44,285 nucleotides of DNA, taken from Prolixibacteraceae bacterium (GTDB lineage Bacteria; Bacteroidota; Bacteroidia; Bacteroidales; Prolixibacteraceae). Below the pieces are notes generated by a model. It saw nothing but the letters and a program-made list of their open reading frames with translations, made no database searches and had not been told where the DNA came from. Position numbers and translations under genes: made by a program. Positions 25,253 to 33,434 of the stretch are shown one piece after another (within the stretch, counting starts at the first letter, position 1; every line of letters begins with the position of its first letter). The DNA is taken from positions 1 through 44,285 of the forward strand of contig JANQHI010000044.1 of the NCBI GenBank assembly GCA_028282705.1. The letters run 5' to 3'.

Positions 25253-25375
25253 TGTCAACACATGCTAAGGCATAAGTTCTAAGGGAACAGAAAACATAGA
25301 ATTGATTTCATTCGTTTATAATCATTTATTTTTATGGTAACTCATGGAACTTGTCACGAGTGCTCGGGACTCGTT

Positions 25376-26222
25376 TCAGTTGGTTTTATTTAAAGATTCA
25401 AAGTGCCCTAAAATTGTATGGATACCATATTTAGGGGCTACCATATCCATAGCCATCACAGTCATAAAGAACTCTATTGCTCCGTATTTTTTTGAAGGCA
25501 TGGTTAACCTAACTGGCCATAGCAAAAAATCCTTTACCCAGATTGGGATATAACCTATTTTAGGTTTTTTACCTAGTACTTCAAATGCCTGCTTGGCAAT
25601 TTCGTTTTGTTGGAGAAGCTGAGGGCCACCAATGTCCAGTTCTACATCTCCTTTATCAATGTTTTCTAAACAAAAATTAGCTAAGTCATGCCCATGGATC
25701 GGGTTTGCCAGGAAACCTCCTTTTCCAAACAGGTAGGCTTTGCCTTTTTGAGCCATATGGAAAAATTCAGACATATCAGAAAAAAAGCCATTTGGCCTGA
25801 TAACCATAAAATTTATGCCTGATTGTTTTAGTTCTTGCACAAATAACTCTTTTGCTTCTACAACTTTAAGGTGCTGCAATTGGCTGGCATTCAAGACTGA
25901 AAAATATATAAACTTTGAAACTTGCCCTTTTTGTGCTTCTTCAAGTAAATTCTTATTTCCCTGATAATCAACATCCATATATGTACAACCATCTTTTTGT
26001 TTGGTTATCCCTACAGATGAAACTACCAGCCCAATGAACCCCTTTTATTGATTCCTTATTTGTTACTTCACCAATAAATATATCATCAATATACTCCTTA
26101 ATATCCTCCAGCTTTTTTTCATTTCTGACCAAAGCCCTTACATAATAACCTTTTTCTTTAAAAGCTTTAACAAGGTATCTCCCAAGGTACCCAGTAGCCC
26201 CTGCTACTAATATTTTTTCCAT
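25376..26222 (-). pseudogene. NmrA/SDR-type NAD(P)-binding protein, frameshifted
   Basis: Two overlapping leftward reading frames together make one atypical short-chain dehydrogenase/NmrA-like protein. The first (from 26222) begins MEKILVAGATGYLGRYLVKA with the GATGYLG nucleotide-binding motif and stays homologous to about KESIKG. The second frame picks up with VVSSVGITKQKDG and continues MDVDYQGNKNLLEEAQKG through VIRPNGFFSD, HGHDLANF and the C-terminus. The switch lies near 26020-26045. It is either a real small indel that inactivated the gene or a sequencing error. An intact protein would be about 280 residues. Downstream of the phosphonate terminator and unrelated to it in function. Confidence 0.8.
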
Positions 26223-26453
26223 GTGGCTTTATTTTTTTGTATTTGAATTTATCAAATTTAGGCTAAGGCTCCTGATCAGTATTGCACAAAATCAGCGAAG
26301 TGAAGCTATTGGCCAGTAAAACTGCAACCTTAATAAATGGCAACCAACTTATTATTAACCACACCACTTTTTGTTTATTTCATACCTCTACCAGTTGCTA
26401 ATCTTTGCATGTATCCTGAATTGTACTTTTCCTGTCTTAGCCACAAAGAACAT

Positions 26454-26861
26454 TTATTGCTCACTATAAAAAACCTCAAGAAGTTCTTTAGGAATTGAAG
26501 CTACCCTGTTTTTTTCCAGGTCAAAATAGCACCCCATCTGTTTTCCTGTACAATGCATACCTTTCCCAGTGGCTATTTCAAATTCTATTTCCCATTTTGT
26601 CCTTCCCATTTCTGGCACCCAGCCACGCAAAATTGGTGTATCATAAATGGTCAAAGGAGTTTTATAAGCTATTTCTGTTTTTACAACAATAGGGGCTTTG
26701 CCTGTTTTAAGCATTGTGGTAAGAGGGAAATATTTTCTTAACATATTCATGCGTATATCTTCAAACCACCTTACATACACAATATTGCTTACTATGCCAG
26801 CAAAATCAATATCATACCCATTTATCACACCTTCAAATTCAGTTAACATTGGTTTTTTCAT
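26454..26861 (-). CDS. YbgC/4HBT-like hotdog acyl-CoA thioesterase
   Basis: A 135-residue hotdog-fold protein with the 4-hydroxybenzoyl-CoA thioesterase pattern: YDIDFAGIVSNIVYVRWFEDIR at about 15-36, in which the aspartate after Y-D-I is the expected catalytic residue, and a central strand VVKTEIAYKTPLTIYD. Length is typical of a single hotdog. It would hydrolyse an acyl-CoA in the cytoplasm; the chain is unknown. It is a single gene; 26223-26453 and 26862-27098 on either side hold nothing recognisable. Confidence 0.85.
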   Translation of the reverse strand: MKKPMLTEFEGVINGYDIDFAGIVSNIVYVRWFEDIRMNMLRKYFPLTTMLKTGKAPIVVKTEIAYKTPLTIYDTPILRGWVPEMGRTKWEIEFEIATGKGMHCTGKQMGCYFDLEKNRVASIPKELLEVFYSEQ

Positions 26862-27098
26862 TGCTATGGTTTTATTGATTGGTAACTTATTAACGTTTTT
26901 ATAGCCTATCTCAGGAAATTCCTACTTTAAAAAAAAGCATTTGTCCATCAAAGCTTCCAGTAATGTTTAACTTATTTCTGTTAGGAATTATTATTTCCCC
27001 AGAAAAAAAATTCCTCTTGCCAACAGGGTAAACTGAGCTTAGAATTTATTGTCTGTTTATAATTTTAATAAAATAACCCACTGGATTAAAGCCAGTTG

Positions 27099-27172
27099 TC
27101 GGGGCAGGGAGATTCGAACTCCCGGCCTCTACGTCCCGAACGTAGCGCGCTACCTGGCTGCGCTATACCCCG
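27099..27172 (-). tRNA. tRNA-Pro (anticodon CGG)
   Basis: Read on the minus strand, a cloverleaf is complete: acceptor CGGGGTA with TGCCCCG (one G-T pair) and discriminator A, D arm AGCGCAGCCAGGTAGCGCG, anticodon stem CTACG/CGTAG around loop TTCGGGA with anticodon CGG at 27136-27138, and T arm GGGAGTTCGAATCTCCC. The 3' CCA is not encoded. It reads CCG codons. Confidence 0.96.
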
Positions 27173-27222
27173 ATCATGCCTGATGCAAATTTAAAAAACT
27201 TTCATCTATTAAAAATTTCTTA

Positions 27223-27246
27223 TACCTTTGTTCGTAATTTTACGAA
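27223..27246 (+). promoter_or_regulatory. ars promoter with abutting ArsR operator
   Basis: TACCTTTG (27223-27230) is an exact TAnnTTTG -7 box, and directly adjoining it is TTCGTAATTTTACGAA (27231-27246), a dyad with perfect 7-base arms around 2 bases. The operator thus covers the expected start of transcription, 8 bases before the arsR ATG at 27254, the usual arrangement for ArsR repression. A near copy lies before arsP. Confidence 0.75.
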
Positions 27247-27253
27247 ATACGAA

Positions 27254-27550
27254 ATGAAAGATGCAATTTTAAATGAAAAGCAACAACGCCTGGCCAGGTA
27301 TGCGAAAGCCTTAGGCCACCCTGTTAGGATATATGTCCTTGAAACATTATCAAAACAAAGTTGCTGTTATTCAGGTGACCTTTCAGAGATATTGCCCATT
27401 GCTAAATCTACCTTATCACAACATTTAAAAGAACTAAAAGATGCTGGGCTAATACAAGGCGAAACAGACCCTCCAAGGATTAAGTACTGTATAAACAAAA
27501 CCAATTGGGCAGAAGCACAAATCTTATTTAAAGAATTACTTAATTATTAG
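27254..27550 (+). CDS. arsR: ArsR/SmtB-family metalloregulator 1
   Basis: A 98-residue winged-helix repressor, taken from the ATG at 27254 because the longer frame from 27176 runs back through the promoter and operator. Features: YAKALGHPVRIYVLETL, recognition helix AKSTLSQHLKELKDAGLI, wing GETDPPRIKYCIN. Instead of the classical ELCVCDL metal site it has SCCYSGDL with C37 and C38, so As(III) or trivalent organoarsenical sensing through a different cysteine set is likely. It heads arsEFG-like genes with gaps of 11, 18 and 5 bases. The DNA target is probably TTCGTAA-N2-TTACGAA, present before itself and, with one change, before arsP. Confidence 0.92.
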   Translation: MKDAILNEKQQRLARYAKALGHPVRIYVLETLSKQSCCYSGDLSEILPIAKSTLSQHLKELKDAGLIQGETDPPRIKYCINKTNWAEAQILFKELLNY

Positions 27551-27561
27551 AAATTAATCAA

Positions 27562-27801
27562 ATGGATATCAAAATACTTGGCACAGGATGCCAGAAATGC
27601 AAAATGCTTGAGAAATTAACTTCAAAAATGGTTGAAGAGTTGGGCATTGAAGCTACAGTTACCAAAGAAGAAGACATGTTCAAAATTATGCAATATGGAG
27701 TAATGGGCACTCCAGGCTTGGTTATAAATGAAAAAGTTGTCCATTCTGGATCCTTACCATCTAGGAAAGAATTAAAAGAATTGTTATCATCAAATAGTTA
27801 A
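27562..27801 (+). CDS. arsE: Small glutaredoxin-like/thioredoxin-fold protein (ArsE-like)
   Basis: A 79-residue redox protein of the TM0996/MTH895 (redox-active disulfide 2) type. The CxxC pair is C10 and C13 in GTGCQKCKML, and the cis-proline segment is VMGTPGLVIN. In the described arsEFG system, ArsE and ArsF are needed for reducing nitroaromatic arsenicals and ArsG for efflux of the aromatic amine product; the gene order here is the same. As an isolated protein it could simply be a thiol carrier for the next gene. The fold is certain and the Ars role rests on context. Confidence 0.82.
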   Translation: MDIKILGTGCQKCKMLEKLTSKMVEELGIEATVTKEEDMFKIMQYGVMGTPGLVINEKVVHSGSLPSRKELKELLSSNS

Positions 27802-27819
27802 CCATAAAAACCAAAAATC

Positions 27820-28233
27820 ATGAAGATATTCAAATCATTATTAGCAATTTGTGTGTTGTTTTGCCTAACTGCCCCACTAAATAAAGCCATGGCTGCTAAT
27901 GCAAAAGAAGGGGATGAAAAGGTTAAGGTTTATTATTTCCATAACACGAGGAGGTGCTTCACTTGCAATACAGTTGAGAAAGTGGCAAAAGAAGCTGTAA
28001 AAAGTGGGTTTGCAAAAGAAATGGGTAATGGCATTATAACTTTCCAATCATTGAATATTGAAGAAAAAGAAGGAAAAGATATGGCAAATAAACTGGATGT
28101 ATCAGGCCAAGCCCTATTGGTGGTTTCAGGAGATAAAAAAGTAGATTTAACTACAGCAGGTTTTATGAATGCTGTAAACAAGCCTGAAAAGCTAAAATCA
28201 AAAATAAAAGGGGTAATTGAGGAGATGCTATAA
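27820..28233 (+). CDS. arsF: ArsF-like exported thioredoxin-fold protein
   Basis: A 137-residue protein with a signal peptide at about 1-26 (CVLFCLTAPLNKAMAA) and a thioredoxin-like domain containing CxxC at C46 and C49 (NTRRCFTCNT). The pattern YYFHNTRRCFTC is that of the ArsF-like family, named for a nitrophenylarsenical-reducing component. It lies between arsE-like and arsG-like genes with gaps of 18 and 5 bases. The export signal places its redox pair in the periplasm, where it may exchange electrons with the membrane protein ArsG. The precise electron path is inferred. Confidence 0.82.
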   Translation: MKIFKSLLAICVLFCLTAPLNKAMAANAKEGDEKVKVYYFHNTRRCFTCNTVEKVAKEAVKSGFAKEMGNGIITFQSLNIEEKEGKDMANKLDVSGQALLVVSGDKKVDLTTAGFMNAVNKPEKLKSKIKGVIEEML

Positions 28234-28238
28234 AGGCT

Positions 28239-28937
28239 ATGGAATTTTTACAAACCCTTTTTGAAAATACCAGTTTCCCTCTTTTATCTGCTTTCCTGTT
28301 GGGCTTAATGACAGCCATTAGCCCCTGCCCAATGGCTACAAACATTACTGCCATAGGCTTTATAAGCAAAGACTTGGCGAAAAGCAAGGCTGTAATGTTA
28401 AATGGATTGATTTATACACTTGGGCGTGGAGTTGGTTATACTGGCTTGGCTGCCATTTTATATTTGAGTGCAGACCAACTAAAAATAGCTGGTTTTTTCC
28501 AGGTTCATGGAGAAAAAATACTGGGGCCATTTTTATTGATAATTGGAATCTTGATGTTGGATATAATCCCCTTGAATTTGCCAGGTTTTTCAAGCCTTGC
28601 CAAGCGTTTTGAAAAAAGGCAACAGCAATCATTTTTTAGTATTTTATTACTTGGGATTGTGTTTTCATTGGCATTTTGCCCATACAGTGGCGTACTTTAT
28701 TTTGGGATGCTAATACCTTTAACTGTTTCTAGCAGTTATGGGTTGTTGTTACCCCTGATATTTGCATTTGCTACCAGCATACCAGTCATATTATTTGCAT
28801 GGCTTATTGCTACAGCAGTATCAAGTGTAGGAAAATTATACAATAAAATTAAAACATTTGAAACCTGGTTTCGCAAGGTAATTTCAATCCTTTTTATTGG
28901 GGTTGGGATTTATTACATCATCATAATCTATTTATAA
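28239..28937 (+). CDS. arsG: ArsG-like CcdA/DsbD-type membrane protein
   Basis: A 232-residue integral membrane protein with about six hydrophobic segments and the CcdA/DsbD-like motif AISPCPMATNITAIGFI (C30), matched by a second half SLAFCPYSGVLYFG. Two such cysteines in a symmetric fold usually pass reducing power across the membrane; the ArsG branch is named as an aromatic aminoarsenical efflux permease. It is last of the arsR-E-F-G unit, 5 bases after arsF, and a copy of the ArsR operator follows it. Whether it moves electrons, an arsenical, or both cannot be read from sequence. Confidence 0.82.
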   Translation: MEFLQTLFENTSFPLLSAFLLGLMTAISPCPMATNITAIGFISKDLAKSKAVMLNGLIYTLGRGVGYTGLAAILYLSADQLKIAGFFQVHGEKILGPFLLIIGILMLDIIPLNLPGFSSLAKRFEKRQQQSFFSILLLGIVFSLAFCPYSGVLYFGMLIPLTVSSSYGLLLPLIFAFATSIPVILFAWLIATAVSSVGKLYNKIKTFETWFRKVISILFIGVGIYYIIIIYL

Positions 28938-28954
28938 AAATTTTATTAAAACAG

Positions 28955-28970
28955 TTCGTAATTTAACGAA
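28955..28970. promoter_or_regulatory. ArsR operator copy upstream of arsP
   Basis: TTCGTAATTTAACGAA differs at one base from the operator at 27231-27246 and has TTCGT/ACGAA arms. It sits in the 49-base gap before the arsP ATG at 28987, so arsP probably has its own promoter under the same regulator. Confidence 0.7.
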
Positions 28971-28986
28971 CATAGCCATTTTGAAA

Positions 28987-30015
28987 ATGCAAAGATTAAA
29001 TAAAAAATACCTACTTATCTTATTACTTGGTGTAATATGGATCCTTATTTATAATAACCTTACTGAAGTATCAGAGTTTATTATTTATAAATTATTTGGT
29101 TTAGAAGAAGGTACACATTTTACAGAATCTATCCTCTTTTTCATATATGAAGTACCCAAGGTCTTATTATTATTGGTAATTATTGTTTTTATAGTGGGCA
29201 TCATTCGTTCTTGGTTCTCTCCGGAAAAAACCAGAAAAGTTTTAGAAGGGAAACCATTGCTGGCAGGAAATACTATGGCAGCTACGTTGGGGATTGTAAC
29301 ACCATTTTGTTCGTGCTCTGCCATTCCATTATTCCTGGGTTTTGTTGAAGCAGGTATTCCCATTGGGGTAACTTTTTCGTTCCTGATTGCTGCCCCAATG
29401 ATCAATGAAGTGGCACTGGTTTTACTAGTAAGCCTATTTGGCTGGAAAGTAGCTGCTATTTATGTTTCAACTGGGCTTTTAATTGCTATTTTAGCAGGGT
29501 TTATCCTTGAAAAATTAAAGCTCCAAAAGTATGTGGCTGATTGGGTATTCAATATGCAAGCACAACATAACCAGGCAGTTGAATCAAAACCAACATTTAA
29601 CCAGAGGGTTGATGCCGGATTAACATCAGTTAAAGAAATTGTTGGCAAAATATGGCTTTACATCTTTTTGGGAATAGCAGTTGGCGCAGCAGCCCATGGC
29701 TATGTACCTGATGATTATATGTCCCAGTTGCTTGGCAAAGGGAATTGGTATGCCATCCCACTGGCTATCCTAACAGGGATACCTCTTTATTCTAATGCTG
29801 TTGGGATTATCCCTGTAATAAGTGTATTGATTGAAAAAGGGGTTTCATTAGGCACAGCCCTGGCTTTTATGATGTCTGTTATAGGGCTCTCATTACCTGA
29901 AATCATAATCCTGAAAAAGGTATTAAAATGGCAATTGATTGCACTTTTTGTTGGCGTGGTAGCCACAGGTATTGTTATTGTTGGCATTGTATTTAATTAC
30001 CTTATTTTCATATAA
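28987..30015 (+). CDS. arsP: ArsP-type organoarsenical efflux permease
   Basis: A 342-residue inner-membrane permease (DUF318 group) with about eight to ten hydrophobic segments. The signature TPFCSCSAIPLFLG carries C108 and C110, as in ArsP proteins that export trivalent methyl- and aromatic arsenicals; a second conserved block is GIPLYSNAVGIIPV. I prefer the ATG at 28987 over the TTG at 28981. It follows arsG and its own ArsR operator. Similar permeases of unknown substrate exist, but the ars surroundings make the arsenical role likely. Confidence 0.88.
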   Translation: MQRLNKKYLLILLLGVIWILIYNNLTEVSEFIIYKLFGLEEGTHFTESILFFIYEVPKVLLLLVIIVFIVGIIRSWFSPEKTRKVLEGKPLLAGNTMAATLGIVTPFCSCSAIPLFLGFVEAGIPIGVTFSFLIAAPMINEVALVLLVSLFGWKVAAIYVSTGLLIAILAGFILEKLKLQKYVADWVFNMQAQHNQAVESKPTFNQRVDAGLTSVKEIVGKIWLYIFLGIAVGAAAHGYVPDDYMSQLLGKGNWYAIPLAILTGIPLYSNAVGIIPVISVLIEKGVSLGTALAFMMSVIGLSLPEIIILKKVLKWQLIALFVGVVATGIVIVGIVFNYLIFI

Positions 30016-30056
30016 CACCCTATAAAATAGGTTAACCATTATTTTAAAAATAATTA

Positions 30057-30100
30057 ACGTAAAAATACGTCAATAAAAGAAAAATAACGTAACTTTACGT
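30057..30100. promoter_or_regulatory. Tandem ArsR operators upstream of the arsR2-arsC-acr3 unit
   Basis: Two dyads lie in tandem: ACGTA-AAAA-TACGT at 30057-30070 and ACGTAA-CT-TTACGT at 30087-30100, centres 30 bases apart. They differ from the TTCGTAA sites of the first ars unit, so each regulator appears to have its own code. The second overlaps TAACTTTA, one base off a -7 box. Confidence 0.68.
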
Positions 30101-30110
30101 CATAAAAATA

Positions 30111-30452
30111 ATGATTATGGTAACTGCAAAAACTGAACTATTTGAAAAAGAATTACAGGAAGCTGCCCTTCTGTTTAAAGCACTCTCCCACCCTGCAAGG
30201 TTAGCCATTATTAAACACCTGGCTGAAACAAAAACCTGCATATCCGGAAATATTTCTGATGAGCTCCCGCTAAGTAGGACAACAGTGAACCAGCACCTGG
30301 CAGAATTAAAAAAAGTTGGTTTGATACAAGGAGAAATTGAAGGCACCAGGGTAAATTATTGCCTGAATATTGAAAACATCAATGCTTTACACAAACTCAC
30401 TTATTTCTTTTTTAAAGAGGTGCAGGCAAGGGATAAAAAGCATTGTAAATAA
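30111..30452 (+). CDS. arsR: ArsR/SmtB-family metalloregulator 2
   Basis: A 113-residue winged-helix repressor (start at 30111 or at the ATG 6 bases later). Motifs: LFKALSHPARLAIIKHLAE, recognition helix SRTTVNQHLAELKKVGLI, wing GEIEGTRVNYCLN. The usual ELCVCDL metal box is replaced by KTCISGNI, with a single cysteine at C43, so a full three-thiol site would need cysteines from elsewhere (NYCLN or the C-terminal HCK). Tandem dyads upstream suggest autorepression. It starts the inorganic arsenic unit, 62 bases before arsC. Confidence 0.92.
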   Translation: MIMVTAKTELFEKELQEAALLFKALSHPARLAIIKHLAETKTCISGNISDELPLSRTTVNQHLAELKKVGLIQGEIEGTRVNYCLNIENINALHKLTYFFFKEVQARDKKHCK

Positions 30453-30514
30453 CAGCACTAAATAAGAAATAAGGATTTACAATATGTTTTAAATCTTATA
30501 AACTATTTATAGCA

Positions 30515-30940
30515 ATGAAAATTTTAATTCTTTGTACAGGCAACAGTTGCCGCAGCCAGATGGCTCATGGGTTTTTAAAATCTTTCAATCATGAACTGAA
30601 GGTATTTTCTGCAGGCACCAATGCTTCAGGGAAGCTTTCACAAAAGGCTGTAAAAGTAATGGGTGAAATTGGTATTGATATCAGCCACCATACTTCAGAC
30701 CAGGTGGGCAAATATTTAGATGATGAGTGGGATTATGTAATTACAGTTTGTGGTGGTGCCAATGAAACCTGCCCTACCTTTATTGGGAAAGTTGAAACAA
30801 GGCTTCATATTGGCTTTGATGACCCTTCAGAAGCTGTGGGGACTGAAGAATTTATCATGGATGAGTTTTATCGTGTGCGCGATGAAATTAAAAAGGCCTT
30901 TCTCAAACTTTACAAAGAAAAAATAGAGCCTTCATTATGA
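30515..30940 (+). CDS. arsC: Thioredoxin-coupled arsenate reductase
   Basis: A 141-residue enzyme of the low-molecular-weight tyrosine phosphatase fold that reduces arsenate to arsenite. The P-loop CX5R is C7-R13 (CTGNSCR). The resolving cysteines C79 and C86 in [10 protein letters not shown] stand at the same spacing as C10/C82/C89 of the pI258 arsenate reductase, which supports reductase rather than phosphatase action. The catalytic aspartate lies in GFDDPS. Its stop overlaps the acr3 start by 4 bases (ATGA), so product and exporter are made together. Confidence 0.96.
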   Translation: MKILILCTGNSCRSQMAHGFLKSFNHELKVFSAGTNASGKLSQKAVKVMGEIGIDISHHTSDQVGKYLDDEWDYVITVCGGANETCPTFIGKVETRLHIGFDDPSEAVGTEEFIMDEFYRVRDEIKKAFLKLYKEKIEPSL

Positions 30941-32019
30941 AAGAAAGTTTAAGTAAGAAACTGTCATTTGCTGATAGGTACCTGACAGTTTGGATATTCA
31001 TAGTGATGGGTGCAGGTGTATTGATAGGATACTTTATGCCTGAGATCAGCAAGTTTTGGGATCAGTTCCAAACAGGGACAACCAATATACCCATTGCTAT
31101 TGGACTGATTGTAATGATGTACCCTCCTTTAGCAAAAGTGAGGTATGAAGATTTGTGGGATGTATTCAGGAACATTAAAATATTAAGCTTGTCTTTTGCG
31201 CAAAACTGGATTATTGGGCCTTTGCTAATGTTTGCCCTAGCCATCCTGTTTTTACAAGACTACCCACACTATATGGCAGGCCTTATATTGATAGGGCTTG
31301 CTCGTTGCATTGCTATGGTAATTGTATGGAACGAACTGGCCAAAGGAGACACTGAGTATGCAGCAGGGCTGGTGGCTTTTAACTCCATTTTCCAGGTACT
31401 TTTCTTTTCTGTTTATGCCTGGGTATTCCTTACTGTTCTGCCTGGTTGGTTAGGCATTCAGTCATTCAGTGTTAATATTACCATGGGCGAAATTGCCAAA
31501 AGTGTTTTTATTTACCTTGGCATACCTTTTATAGCAGGATTCCTTACACGTTTTATATTGATCAGGGTGAAAAATAAAGAGTGGTACCACCAAAAATTTA
31601 TCCCAAAAATAAGCCCTCTTACTTTGGTTGCACTTTTGTTTACCATTTTTGTAATGTTTTCACTGAAAGGAGAATACATTGTAAAAATCCCCTTTGATGT
31701 GGTCAGGATTGCTATTCCTCTAGTAATTTATTTTATTGTGATGTTCCTGGTTTCATTTTTCATGGGGAAAAAAGTGGGGGCAGATTATTCAAAAACCACT
31801 TCCATTGCTTTTACAGCAGCCAGCAACAATTTTGAATTGGCCATTGCAGTGGCAGTAGCAGTATTTGGGATCAATTCTGGTGAAGCTTTTGCAGCAGTGA
31901 TCGGTCCTTTGGTTGAAGTGCCTGTGCTGATAGCTTTGGTAAATGTAGCTTTAAGGTTTCAGAAAAAATATTTCCCTGTTTCTAAAAAAGGAGAGGTCAA
32001 AAATCCCAATCTATGCTAA
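30937..32019 (+). CDS. acr3: ACR3-family arsenite efflux transporter
   Basis: A 360-residue inner-membrane carrier with ten expected helices, which expels arsenite using the proton gradient. The family signature [19 protein letters not shown] contains the conserved cysteine, and the second repeat has [15 protein letters not shown]. Overlap with arsC by 4 bases gives translational coupling. A terminator follows. Length is usual for the bacterial ACR3 branch. Confidence 0.96.
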   Translation: MKESLSKKLSFADRYLTVWIFIVMGAGVLIGYFMPEISKFWDQFQTGTTNIPIAIGLIVMMYPPLAKVRYEDLWDVFRNIKILSLSFAQNWIIGPLLMFALAILFLQDYPHYMAGLILIGLARCIAMVIVWNELAKGDTEYAAGLVAFNSIFQVLFFSVYAWVFLTVLPGWLGIQSFSVNITMGEIAKSVFIYLGIPFIAGFLTRFILIRVKNKEWYHQKFIPKISPLTLVALLFTIFVMFSLKGEYIVKIPFDVVRIAIPLVIYFIVMFLVSFFMGKKVGADYSKTTSIAFTAASNNFELAIAVAVAVFGINSGEAFAAVIGPLVEVPVLIALVNVALRFQKKYFPVSKKGEVKNPNLC

Positions 32020-32115
32020 AAATTTTTAAGATATATAAGCATTCTTAACTAACAGGAAGGTTTTTCTTTGTGTAACTAAAGATAATATCTGGCTAAACAT
32101 AATATATGTTTATTA

Positions 32116-32149
32116 GGTTCCATTTTTTTTGAAAGGTGGAATCTTTTTT
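32116..32149 (+). terminator. Rho-independent terminator after acr3
   Basis: GGTTCCA (32116-32122) pairs with TGGAATC (32137-32143) with one G-T pair, followed by TTTTTT. It lies about 100 bases after the acr3 stop. A separate AAACATA-ATA-TATGTTT dyad lies at 32095-32111. Confidence 0.6.
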
Positions 32150-32231
32150 ATGTAAAAACATTATCTTTATCTTGACATTTATCAAAAATGATGTAACTAT
32201 TTTACCAAAACACTAAAAAACAACTGGCTTT

Positions 32232-33269
32232 ATGAAATTTTTTCCCCTGATGACTTTCTTGTTGGTTTTAATTTTAGCCTCATGCAGTGAAGAAAACGGA
32301 CAACCCACTAATCAACCAGAAGAACCTGATAAACTCAAAAGTGGTAAATCAAAAATTTTTGTAGTATCAACAGCATTTAATGACCCAAACAAATCAGCAT
32401 TCCTTGATGAAACAGATTTTATATGGGACCAGGGAGAAGATACCTCTAATCCTTTTGCATGCGTCCACACAAAAGTAACAGGCATCAGGGGGTTGCTTCA
32501 TGGGATAAACCTGATGGGTGAAGGGCAAGGAAGAGGCAGCTGGAAATTGTTTAAAGATGAAAACATTGATTTCAACTTAAAAGATATACAAGAACTACTG
32601 GAAACAGACCAATCAGAATTAGATGAAGAAGGGCATTTGAGCAGCCTTATATTTTATGTTTCATATCTTGACATTGACCTCCAGTTTAAAGGAGTTAAAA
32701 GTACCCTTAGGTGTTATTATAAAGATGATTCTGAAACAAGTGCAAAAGAAGGAGATATCCTATACCTTGACCCATCTGACAATACATTTAAGTGGGTGGT
32801 TGTAGATGGCAGGAAGCTACACAAAGAAAGGCCTACAAGTACAGTTGCATGCATCAATTTCCATAACTTAAACAAAGGGAAGAAGAATGTAATTGTCTTT
32901 GGAGCTGATAATTACACTGACATTGAATGGATAAACAACCCACCACCATGGACTGACTCAGGGCATAGAAAGGGAAGCATTACATTTTATGACCTTACTG
33001 AAGAGAATTTTGTAAAAGACCATGATATTGTTATTGACCTAAGTATGATGAAAGCAGCTATGTTTTCTGCTCACCCACATATAAAAGATGGTAGCCATTT
33101 CTCAAATGAAAAGCCCTGGTTCAATTATGCAATACCCTATGAAGGGCTTGAGAAAATAACTGATATGGAGGGAAATGCTTTAACATCAGAAGAATTTACC
33201 ATTTTAGACATTTTACCAGGCTTACTCCTTCCATATTGTATGTGCAATGTGAAGGTAGCTGATAAATAA
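32232..33269 (+). CDS. Lipoprotein of unknown function
   Basis: A 345-residue protein with a lipoprotein signal: hydrophobic stretch then LILASCSEE with the lipid-attached cysteine near residue 18. The mature part is acidic and rich in beta-type segments, including YVSYLDIDLQFKG, ILYLDPSDNTFKWVVVDG, and NNPPPWTDSGHRKGSITFYD. I recognise no domain. It ends in PYCMCNVKV, with two further cysteines. Gaps of 212 and 165 bases on the two sides suggest a gene of its own. No function can be offered. Confidence 0.8.
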   Translation: MKFFPLMTFLLVLILASCSEENGQPTNQPEEPDKLKSGKSKIFVVSTAFNDPNKSAFLDETDFIWDQGEDTSNPFACVHTKVTGIRGLLHGINLMGEGQGRGSWKLFKDENIDFNLKDIQELLETDQSELDEEGHLSSLIFYVSYLDIDLQFKGVKSTLRCYYKDDSETSAKEGDILYLDPSDNTFKWVVVDGRKLHKERPTSTVACINFHNLNKGKKNVIVFGADNYTDIEWINNPPPWTDSGHRKGSITFYDLTEENFVKDHDIVIDLSMMKAAMFSAHPHIKDGSHFSNEKPWFNYAIPYEGLEKITDMEGNALTSEEFTILDILPGLLLPYCMCNVKVADK

Positions 33270-33434
33270 GCTTCATGTAAAATATTATTTGGCTAAATGG
33301 ATGTCAGTGCAAATTCCATAATTTAGATTGTAATGTAGAGTTTTTTTAAAACCATATAGGCCTGTCTTTTAATTATTAGAGAACAAGGCTTTGCTTTATT
33401 TTCTTGCTGAAAATCACTACATTTAGGATTCTCA

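Noticed and set aside
25356-25374. ACGAGT...ACTCGT hairpin as terminator of the frameshifted gene
   Set aside because: No T-tract on the minus strand, and it touches the stop codon; it could be a repeat remnant, so not called.
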